From Babylonia areolata (Eukaryota; Mollusca; Gastropoda; Neogastropoda; Buccinidae): a stretch of DNA of 64,000 nt. The translations under genes were made by a program, and so were the position numbers. The first letter of the stretch is position 1. Each line of letters starts with the position of its first letter. Under the pieces are notes generated by a model. That model was not told the DNA's origin, searched no databases, and saw only the letters and a list, made by a program, of their open reading frames with translations. Of this stretch, positions 19,053 to 30,972 are shown piece by piece. Where the stretch lies: positions 30,435,958 to 30,499,957 of the forward strand of contig NC_134884.1 in NCBI RefSeq assembly GCF_041734735.1, given 5' to 3'.

Positions 19053-22000
19053 TTGTGTTTGTGTATGTGTGTGCGTATGTTTGTGTTTGTGTATGTGTGT
19101 GTTTGTGCATTTGTGTTGATTCATGGTTGGGCAGAATTTTGTGTGTGTTTACTTTGGAAATAGAATAGATACCTTGAACAGGAACCCCATCCTCCTGTAC
19201 TGGTGTTTGTGCGATGCCTTGTATAGAAGTATGAATATTCACTGAAAGGGACTTCACATGTCGGTAACCTGACAGCATATATTCCTTTCATGAATGGATT
19301 GAAAACAGTTTTCACAGCAATAATTCTTGGCTTGTCTCATTGTTTTCAGAACATTGCTACAACTTGGGGAGGTGCTATGGGACAAGAATATTCCACTTCT
19401 GGTTTGTCGCTGTTACGGCTTCATTGGCTACCTTCGCCTGGTGGTGAAAGAGCACACAAGTATGCGTCCGAGCTTATGCTTTGTTTTCATCCTTACGTCT
19501 TGTGCAATAGAACTGGAATCATACTCTTCTTTATAATTTCATTAACTTTAATCAATGGATGAAAAGATTCAATGCTTTTGCCAGTAAAGTGAAGTGCTGG
19601 GATATGCTTGATAACAGACAAAAACATTTTACGGCTGGCTCCATGAAGATTTTGTTCTCACAGGTCTGGAATGTCTACCCGGACACCATTTTCCAGTTTA
19701 TGCAGGAAATTGTTGTTTTTCAGTTCATTTGGATTGTATTTGGTCTGAGACTTATGTAGTTCTTTGGTGATCAGCCCTGAAATTGCCATTTTGTGGTTGG
19801 CCAGGCTGTAAGGAACGTGATTTGATTTGATTTGATGCACCACTAAAGAAAACGAGAAGAACTCAGTGTACACAAAAATAGGTCTTTGCAGCTGTATTGT
19901 CTTAAGACACCAAAGTGCACAGTAAACAGAATATTTGCATTTCCATAGAAGCTGACAATCAAAACGAAAAAGATCGCCTTGTTGTCATTTTCTGCAGCAA
20001 CTTTTCCCCCGCCTCCTCTATGATCCAAGCACATCCCTTGTACTTTTTTTTATGTTTTGTGGAGCTGGACGCTCGCTTTCTCCTATGCTGTGCTGATTTT
20101 GTTGGGTTTTTTATATTATATTTTTAGTTGTTTTTTTTTTATGTGTGTGTGCCGTGGGTAAGGGGAGCTGTAAGTGATTGTGTGGGGGTTGCAGTTGTGG
20201 AGTCTCACCCCGACAACAGCCTCGAAGACCTGCGTCTGGATCATCCCTTCGCAGCCTTCCACTCTTTCTGTGACTCTCTGGACATGGATGGAATGAGCAA
20301 AAAGGTCACCCAGTGACACAGATGAATGAATCAGTTTCTTTTAAGAGAGAGAGACGGGGGGAGACAGAGAGAGGAAGGGAGACAGAGAGAGGGAGAGAGA
20401 GATGGAGGGAGACAGTGAGAGAGACAGAGAGAACAGTGATAGAGAGAGGGACAGAGAGAAAGAGAGCATAATGTGAATGAAAAGCACAGCCATGTCTTTT
20501 TCTGTAGTCCTGTTACAGAACTGTATGATTGTGCTTTTCTTTACTTTATCTCTTTTGGTACTGTATGCTATCTTTCGTTTATTTATTCATGTTTTTGTAG
20601 TTTCATTTTGGATCAGTCCATCTGTAGGACCGGAACAATTTTGAAGAAGTCCTAAATATGAACCCTTCCCCTAAAATCATGCTAATTGCACTGCTTTAAG
20701 CATAACAGGGTATGTTAGTTAGCAGACTGATGACAGATGATAGTGAATAGTTACAGTGTTGACAGATACAATGTGCACAGACTGAACAGATGAAAAACAT
20801 TGTGTTCTGTTGTGATGCTGACAGAAAAGAAGTTGCAGATGAGCTGAGTGCTTCAGGCTGAGAACAGACTGACAAAACTGTCATTCCCCTACAATCAGCC
20901 ATAATGTATGGTGTGTGCGTATGTGTGTGTGTGTACGCATGGCATGGAGGAGTAAGAGGGTGTGGGGATGCGCACACGCTATTTGAAAAATACTTTATTA
21001 TGTAGTGTTCATGCTGACATAAAGAAATATGGGTTCTCTTCTTGGATGTTTGCTTTGAACAGTTTGTCTTTGGAGAGAAGGTGGGTAAAAGTGGAGAAGG
21101 GTGAATGGGAAATGAGAGAAAGGGACAAAAAAGTTGCGCATGTTTGAGTCCATGCATCGGCACATGCGCACACACTTGTATAATGTACTTGTATGCATAA
21201 ATCTTTGCATGAAAATGTGTACGTGTGGTGTATTTATACAAGGTGTTTGCACATATGTAAGAAGAGTTTGTATGTGTTTTCCAGGACCACAGTCATACTC
21301 CATGGCTTGTTATCCTGTATAAATACCTCCAGCAGTGGAAACAGATGGTAAGTATGTGTACTTCTCTTCTGTGATGTAATTGATTTGGGAAAGAGTTCTG
21401 AAGACAAATCTGCCTGCTTACAGTAGTTACAACTGTAATTTCTCCATAGCAGCTATGAATAATAGTGTCATACATCAAGAGAAAGACCTGAAATCTATCT
21501 ATCTATCTATCTATATATTTTTTTTTTATATACTGATAATATGAAATCACTTGTGTCAGTCATTTGGAACATTCTTTTTTGTTTTGTTTTGTTTCAGAGC
21601 TTCAGACAGTGCCTAAATATTCATGCAAGAAATAGGGGTTTATGTTGTTATTGCCCATAAATTCCGTTGTGATTTTGAGTGAACTGTACATGCTGATTTT
21701 ATGACATGTGAAATGACTGGGTGTTATTGAACTCTGGTCTTTCCTGTGTGTACCACCAGCATCGGAAGGAGCTTAGTGATGTAAAATAGCTGCTGCTTCT
21801 GTGTTTGTGGGCTACAGTTCCCATAATCACTTAGTTGCAATGGACGTTTATGTCTGTGACTTTTCCTTCTTAGCTGTTTAGGTATCCATACTCCATTTTG
21901 GTGGTGGGGGTGGGTGATGCATATTGAGAATGTTCATGTTTCAATAGCACACCAACTGCTGACATGGATTGCAGGATTTTTAACATGCATATTTGATCTG

Positions 22001-22738
22001 CATGTGATTACGCTCTGTAAGTAAATGAATTAAGTTATATGTTGACCTGGGGGATAAAAAAAAAACACCTGACTTCCACACCCCCTCAACAGGCCAAGTG
22101 CCAGTACTGGGATCAAACCCATTCTATGACCTGTAGATTGAGAGCCCAGTGCTCTAATCAGCTGGCTATTGTACCTGTCATAGTGACCATGCACTCATAC
22201 TGTGACAGTGACACAGGATTGTCTGTGTGCGGTGGCAAAATGGTTAAGATGCTTATCTGCTAATACAGTGCCTGTGAGGGCCTGGATATGGATCTTGTTC
22301 TTGCCCATTCTCTCAAGTTTGACTTAAAAATCAAACTGAGCATCTAGTTGTTAATATGAGGCGATAAACCGAGGTCCTGTATGAAGCATGCACTTGCCGC
22401 ATTGAAAAACAACAACAAGAGTGTTGTCTTCTGGCAAAATTCTGTAGAGGAAATCTACTCCGACAGGTAAACAGCTTAATATGCATGCACTCAAGGCCTG
22501 ACTAGTGCATTGGGTTTTGCTGCTTGTCAGGCATCTCTATCCGCCTAGCAGATGTGATGTAGCATTTATAGATTTGTCTGAACACCTCCTTCAGAAACTG
22601 AAACTGTCCGTGTGTTTTATGTTTTTCAGCATGATGGAGAGATGCCAAAGAACTACAGAGAAAAGACTCAGTTGAAAGAAATGATCAAAAAAGGTAGTTT
22701 GACTTTCTTTTCCTTGCTTTTTATGTGTATATGTGCTT

Positions 22739-22789
<51 letters not shown>

Positions 22790-23442
22790 GAAAGAAAAGT
22801 AACAGAGGTGGGGAATAGGGGTGAGGATGAAATCTGACTAGACCTGACAATTGCAGTAAATATGATTTAGATGAAAAAAGTAATCATAATTTTACTGCTT
22901 TTAATAAAGGAGACTGACAGAAAATGAGCCCCATACCAAATGTCCAGTTCTTATTGCACATTATAATGCAAAATTAGATAAAAATACAAAGAAACAGCAG
23001 TATGAGCAGTTACCAAAAAAGAAAAACCAACCAAATAAACACACCCCAAAACAAAAACAAAAGAAAGCCCTCCCCTTCCCCAACCCACCCCCCAAAAAAA
23101 CCCCAACAACAAAAAAACGTCATCAACAACAACAAAGAACAAAGCAACAACAACAACATAAGACAACTGCAGGTACATCTGTTTGCATGCAAACTCTGTC
23201 CCATCTTCAGGTATAACCCCCCCCCCCCTCCCCCCCCCCCCCAAAAAAAACCAACACCAAAAACAACCAAACCCAACAACAACAAAGAAACGTCAACAAC
23301 AAACAACATAGCAACAACAACATAAGACAACTGCAGGTACAGCTGTTTGCATGCAAACTCTGCCCCATCTTCAGGTAATCACTCCTTGATGACATGAATC
23401 CCATCTTCTCTGGTATACATACACACAGGCATGCAGGTTGCC

Positions 23443-23478
<36 letters not shown>

Positions 23479-26023
23479 ACACCACACCACACCACTTACA
23501 AAAAAGAACTTCAAAATTGTGATACTTAGGTGAGAACTGTAACATGTACAGGAATGGCAGTACCACAGGGAGCCAGTACAGTTCTTTCAAAAGTGGTGTT
23601 ACATCATCTCACTTTTCTTTCCTCACAAAACAAGTCTGGAGACACTGCTTTGTTCATTCTCACTTCTTCAAACGAGAAATCTGTCTGCCTGGAAGACTGA
23701 CAAAAGCATGAGCAGCAGTATTCCAACTTGGAAGAGACACTAAACTAAACTGATTGATGTCAGCTGTTCACACATCATGGATTTCTACATTTTTCAGTGA
23801 ATGTTGAATTGTGTGTGATAGTTGTCTGACTTTGACTATCAGAACAGCAGAGGAAGCAACTGCTGTCCTGGCTGTCTGGGCTAGAATTTGATTCAAGTGG
23901 AAGAGCTTGTCTAAGTAACATCCCCATTCTCTTGGCCAAGAGGGCTTTAGGCAGTCGTCACTGTTATGGTCCCCAAAGGCCAATTGCCCCCAAGGCTGCA
24001 GCACTAAGAGCCAGAACAACCTTGCCTGCCAGTTTTAGAGTCATAGTCATTCACAAAAAAACCACAATTAACCCCCCACCCCACCCCCAAACAACAACAA
24101 CAACAACTTAACCAAGCTATAAGTATATTTCTGTTGCTGTGGAGAAACTATTGATCATACAGCTCTCACTTTGCTGTGGGCCCAACTGGTAGTTTATGTC
24201 ACTCTGACATAAGTTGAACATTGGTTTGTGTGTCAGGACAGCCATACTCTATCAGTGTTTGTGTTCCAGGGATTCTGATCAATGAAAATGGTGTGCCAGA
24301 AGTGGAGGAAAACTTTGATGAAGCCGTCAATAATGTGAACTCCGCACTGGTGCCAACAAAAGTGAGTGTCAGGTGACTTGTCTTTTGTTGCTGTCAGCTC
24401 CGGTTTGATGGCTGACAGGGTGGAATAGCATATTATGGATAATTGATATATGATTATGTGTCATGCTGCTGGAGTTTGTAACATAGGTGTGTATCAGGAT
24501 ATTGTGCTGAGAGTTTGTGCTTTGGAACTATCTTTGTATCAGGATATTGTGCTGAGAGTTTGTGCTTTGGAACTATCTTTGTATCAGGATATTGCACTGA
24601 GAGTGTGTGCTTTGGAACTATCTTTGTATCAGGATATTGTGCTAAGAGTGTGTGCTTTGGAACTGTCTTTGTAGCAGGATATTGTGCTGAGAGTGTGTGC
24701 TTTGGAACTAGTTATCTTTGTATCAGGATATTGTGCTAAGAGTGTGTGCTTTTTAACTGTCATTATTGCTTTAAGCCCATATCGGGGCTGTGCCATAGAA
24801 ATATATGCTGGATTCATAACAGTAAACTGCATCAGTAGTATGTACCAATCGTAATTTTGTAATAGTGTCTTTTACATTTAGGATGATATATCAGTGGTCT
24901 CAGTCAGGATTACATCTGTGATACTTGAAAGTCACTTATGCCTTTATTTCCCTTCTGGGACTTTAGGTCAAGGATATTGAGTGGAGAAAGATGATAGCAA
25001 TGATTTGTTATTGGCAGAATCTAATAGCACTGATTTGTTATTGACAGAATCTACTCCTTTGTGGAGCATGACTGGTGACTGTGTGGGTGTATTTGTCTCT
25101 TTGTAAAGCAGCCTACACTTCTTCATTTACACAGCAGGTTATTTTCTAAGGATTCTCGTCAGTTTATATATATATATAGATATAGATATTGAAATGAATA
25201 TATGTGTATGTATATGTATGTTATTTATTTATACATGTATGTATATTTTATCTGATTCTGTTATCATTTGCCCAACAGGTCCCATCAGAAGTGCAGAAAC
25301 TGTTCGATGATCCATGTTGTACTGAGCTGAATTCTGAGGTATGTGCAGTCTTTTGTGTATATGTGGTGTGTATGTGTGCGGGCGCATGCCTACTTGCGTG
25401 CATGTGTGCATGTGTGCGTTTATGTGAGCTTCGCTGTTTATTATGTGTGTAGTGAATTTGTGTGTGTTTGGGGTTGTTTGGCAGTGAAATGCGTGCAGGA
25501 ATACCATTTGACAGGATGCGTTTGTATATTTTTTTTCACACACGAATTTAGCACTTGCATATACACACGTGCACACACACACACACACACAGTGGCCTTA
25601 CACTTTATGATATTGTAAAGTGAAGACTCTTGGTGTTGTTTTCTAAACATGTTTGATTTAATTTCAAATGAAGTTCAGAATTTGTGTTTTTTCTTTCTAT
25701 ACTGAACTGTGAAGCATAACCATGTTGTCAGCAAAATGGTACATGTTGTGGCAGTATCGTGTAGCCATAGTAGGCACAAGTACGCACGCACACATGCACA
25801 CATGCACATAGACACGCAGTCACTCACAGACACACACATATCCATGTGTAGACACACACTCACACACAGAGTGTTTATGTGTGTGCACACATGGCAATGT
25901 GTGTGTCTTGGTGTGCATATGTTTATGTGTGTATGTTGCAGAGCAAATCATTCTGGATCTTGTGTCGAGCTCTCAAAGAGTTTGTACAGAATGAGGGCAA
26001 GGGTAAGTTATCCCTGTTTTAAA

Positions 26024-26061
<38 letters not shown>

Positions 26062-29000
26062 TGGATGTGTGTGTGTGTGTATGTATTTGTATTTGTATTT
26101 CTTTTTATCACAACAGATTTCTCTGTGTGAAATTCGGGCTGCTCTCCCCAGGGAGAGCGCGTCGCCATACTACAGCGCCACCCATTTTTTGGTATTTTTT
26201 CCTGTGTGCAGTTTTATTTGTTTTTCCTATCGAAGTGGATTTTTCTACAGAATTTTGCCAGGAACAACCCTTTTGTTGCCGTGGGTTCTTTTACGTGCGC
26301 TAAGTGCATGCTGCACACGGGACTTCGGTTTATCGTCTCATCCGAATGACTAGCGTCCAGACCATCACTCAAGGTCTAGTGGAGGGGGAGAAAATTTCGG
26401 AGGCTGTGCCGTGATTCGAACCAGCGCGCTCAGATTCTCTCGCTTCCTAGGCGGACGCGTTACCTCTAGGCCATCACTCCACATGTACGTGTGTGTATGT
26501 GTGTGTGTGCGTGTGTGTGTGTGTGTGTGTGTACTGTATATGTCTTTGTCACATGACCATGACAAGGATGCTGCTGCTGCTGCTGTGAGGGTCTGTTCTG
26601 GTTGAGACCTCATGACAAGGCTGTACTATGTTCTTCCTTTCACAATACATCTTTGTGCTGGCTGTTTACCAATGAGTCTTGAATCATCATGCTATATTTC
26701 CTGATCATTGCCATGTTTTATTGTGTAGGCTGTTTACCATTGAGTCTTGAACCATCATGCTATATTTCCTGATCATTGTCATGGTTTATTGTGTAGGCTG
26801 TTTACCGTTGAGTCTTGAACCATCATGCTATATTTCCTGATCATTGTCATGGTTTATTGTGTAGGCTGTTTACCGTTGAGTCTTGAACCATCATGCTATA
26901 TTTCCTGATCATTGTCATGGTTTATTGTGTAGGCTGTTTACCGTTGAGTCTTGAACCATCGTGCTATATTTCCTGATCATTGTCATGGTTTATTGTGTAG
27001 GTTGTTTACCGTTGAGTCTTGAATCATCATGCTATATTTCCTGATCATTGTCATGGTTTATTGTGTAGGCTGTTTACCGTTGAGTCTTGAATCATCATGC
27101 TATATTTCCTGATCATTGTCATGGTTTATTGTGTAGGTTGTTTACTGATGAGTCTTGAACCATCATGCTATATTTCCTGATCATTGTCATGGTTTATTGT
27201 GTAGGTTGTTTACCGTTGAGTCTTGGACCATCGTGCTATATTTCCTGATCATTGTCATGGTTTATTGTGTAGGCTGTTTACCGTTGAGTCTTGAACCATC
27301 ATGCTGTATTTCCTGATCATTGTCATGGTTTATTGTGTAGGCTGTTTACTGTTGAGTCTTGAATCGTCATGCTATATTTCCTGATCATTGTCATGATTTA
27401 TTGTGTAGGCTGTTTACTGTTGAGTCTTGAACCATCGTGCTATATTTCCTGATCATTGTCATGGTTTATTGTGTAGGCTGTTTACCGTTGAGTCTTGAAT
27501 CATTGTGCTATATTTCCTGATCATTGTCATGGTTTATTGTGTAGGCTGTTTACCGTTGAGTCTTGAACCATCATGCTATATTTCCTGATCATTGTCATGA
27601 TTTATTGTGTAGGCTGTTTACCGTTGAGTCTTGAACCATCGTGCTATATTTCCTGATCATTGTCATGGTTTATTGTGTAGGCTGTTTACTGTTGAGTCTT
27701 GAATCATCATGCTATATTTCCTGATCATTGTCATGGTTTATTGTGTAGGTTGTTTACCGTTGAGTCTTGGACCATCGTGCTATATTTCCTGATCATTGTC
27801 ATGGTTTATTGTGTAGGCTGTTTACCGTTGAGTCTTGAACCATCATGCTGTATTTCCTGATCATTGTCATGGTTTATTGTGTAGGCTGTTTACTGTTGAG
27901 TCTTGAATCGTCATGCTATATTTCCTGATCATTGTCATGATTTATTGTGTAGGCTGTTTACTGTTGAGTCTTGAACCATCGTGCTATATTTCCTGATCAT
28001 TGTCATGGTTTATTGTGTAGGCTGTTTACCGTTGAGTCTTGAATCATTGTGCTATATTTCCTGATCATTGTCATGGTTTATTGTGTAGGCTGTTTACCGT
28101 TGAGTCTTGAACCATCATGCTATATTTCCTGATCATTGTCATGATTTATTGTGTAGGCTGTTTACCGTTGAGTCTTGAACCATCGTGCTATATTTCCTGA
28201 TCATTGTCATGGTTTATTGTGTAGGCTGTTTACTGTTGAGTCTTGAATCATCGTGCTATATTTCCTGATCATTGTCATGATTTATTGTGTAGGCTGTTTA
28301 CCGTTGAGTCTTGAACCATCGTGCTATATTTCCTGATCATTGTCATGGTTTATTGTGTAGGCTGTTTACTGTTGAGTCTTGAATCATCGTGCTATATTTC
28401 CTGATCATTGTCATGGTTTATTGTGTAGGCTGTTTACTGATGAGTCTTGAACCATCGTGCTATATTTCCTGATCATTGTCATGGTTTATTGCGTAGGCTG
28501 TTTACTGATGAGTCTTGAACCATCGTGCTATATTTCCTGATCATTGTCATGGTTTATTGTGTAGGTTGTTTACTGATGAGTCTTGAACCATCGTGCTATA
28601 TTTCCTGATCATTGTCATGGTTTATTGTGTAGGCTGTTTACCGTTGAGTCTTGAATCATCATGCTATATTTCCTGATCATTGTCATGGTTTATTGTGTAG
28701 GCTGTTTACCGTTGAGTCTTGAATCATCATGCTATATTTCCTGATCATTGTCATGGTTTATTGTGTAGGCTGTTTACCGTTGAGTCTTGAATCATCATGC
28801 TATATTTCCTGATCATTGTTATGGTTTATTGTGTAGGCTGTTTACTGTTGAGTCTCGATTTATCATGCTATATTTCCTGATCATTGTCATGGTTTATTGT
28901 GTAGGCTGTTTACTGTTGAGTCTTGAACCATCATGCTATATTTCCTGATCATTGTCATGGTTTATTGTGTAGGCTGTTTACCGTTGAGTCTTGAATCATC

Positions 29001-30938
29001 GTGCTATATTTCCTGATCATTGTCATGGTTTATTGTGTAGGCTGTTTACTGTTGAGTCTTGAATCATCATGCTATATTTCCTGATCATTGTTATGGTTTA
29101 TTGTGTAGGCTGTTTACTGTTGAGTCTCGATTTATCATGCTATATTTCCTGATCATTGTCATGGTTTATTGTGTAGGCTGTTTACTGTTCAGTCATGAAA
29201 TGTCATGTTATTTTTCCTAATCATTGTCATGGTTTATCATGCAGGCTGTTTACTGCTGAGTCTGGAAGTGTGCTATTTTTTTTCTGATAATTTTCATGAA
29301 TTTTCAAGCAGACAGTTTACTGTTGAGTCTGAAAACATAATGGTCTTGTTTCTGATCATTGTCATGATTTTGTGCGTGGGCTGTTTACTTCTGAGTCTGG
29401 AAACGTAATCCTGTTTTCTTCCAGACATTGTCAGTTTTTTTCTTCTCATTGTCGTGATCTGTTGTGCTGTGTGCTATTGAGTCTGGAAACAATGTATTTT
29501 TTCTTATCATTTAAGATTATTGTGCAGGCTGTTAACCATTGAGTCTGGAAATGTTATGCTATTTTTTCTGATCTTTATTAAGATTTTTGTGCAGGTTGTG
29601 TACTGTTGAGTCGAGAAGCAAAATGCTGTTTTTTTTCTGATCATTGTTAAGATTATTGTGCAGGCTGTTCACTGTTGAGTCTGGGAATATAGTGCTATTT
29701 TTTCTGATCTTTGTGAAGATTATTAAGCAGGCCGTGTACTGTTCAGTCTGGAAACATAATGCTGGTTTTTTCTTCTGATCATTGTTAAGATTATTGTGCA
29801 GGCTGTTAGTCATTGAGTATGGAAACATAATGCTATTCTTTTTTGTCATTTTTTTTTCAAACCATTGACATGGTTGATTGTGCAGGCTGCTTACCATTGC
29901 GGGGTACCATCCCTGACATGACTGCCGACTCAGAGCGCTACATACAACTGCAGAATGTGTATCGTGAGCAGGCCGCTGCAGACACAAGTGCTGTGCACAA
30001 CAGAGTGTACTCCCTTCTGGAGGACATCGGGAGAGTAAGTCCCCTTTGCTGGTTCTTGGCTAGTACATGCTGTGTGTCAGGAGTGTTTTTAAAGATAGAT
30101 GTCTGTATTTTTTTTATAATCTTAGTTCATTTATTTATTTAGGTTTATTCAGTTCATTTATTCACTTAATGATAGGTTTTGAAAGTTAAGGAAAGATAAA
30201 TATTTTACAAACTTTATGTGTGTAGATTTCTTGTTTGTTTCATTTATTTGTATATTTATTTACAGATTGTTTTTGTGTTTTTACATTCACAAAAAATCAG
30301 TTCTTTTTGATGTTGTTGTTCCTTTGTTGATTTTATAAAAAATGTTGTTGGTAGACTTTTAACTATGTGAAAGTGATCATAAATCTAGATGTGCAGTAAT
30401 GGTTTGCACAGTAACAGACTGAAATATGTACAGTTGTAGTTTTTCTTTTCTCCAATAGCGCTTGGTAAGAAGGATTATTCTTGAGTTAGAAAAATGTCTA
30501 AAATGAAAATTTTCATCAGAAAAAAAAAAGTTTGATACAGATTGAGGAATAATCTAATTTTGGTTTGAAAGGGAATGAACATACTGTTCAGATTTCATTT
30601 ACAGAGATGCTCAGTGTTGTAAGAGGCAGCATGCACGCTCATAATGTACACTGACAGCAATGGAGCATTAGCCTAGCGTTAAAGAGCCTGATTAAGAAGT
30701 GATAGTGCAGGGTTTGATTTCAGCAAGGAATGGGGATTTTATTCCACCCCTTCACCAGGCCTTGAATAATGGTCCAGTGCTAGATGTTTAGATGAGATGA
30801 TAAACCAGTGTCCTGCATACAGCATGCAATTAGCGCACGCAAATAAGTCCTTAGTTGTCCCCAATTTCACAGGGAAGCTAACATACAGACACGAATTATT
30901 TCCAAAAAAGGGTGGCTCAGACCTGTGGCAACTTTCTT

Positions 30939-30972
<34 letters not shown>

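Noticed and set aside
25709-26353. Long plus-strand open frame of 214 codons
   Set aside because: It runs through CA/GT repeats, NAE1 exon 12 in the wrong frame and a reverse SINE; no protein signal.
26661-29176. CRISPR-like array appearance of the 68-bp repeat
   Set aside because: Units abut directly with no spacers, the DNA is in an animal intron, and the unit is explained as a copy of the exon 13 acceptor.
29559-29987. Minus-strand open frame of 142 codons
   Set aside because: Made from decayed 68-bp units and the antisense of NAE1 exon 13.
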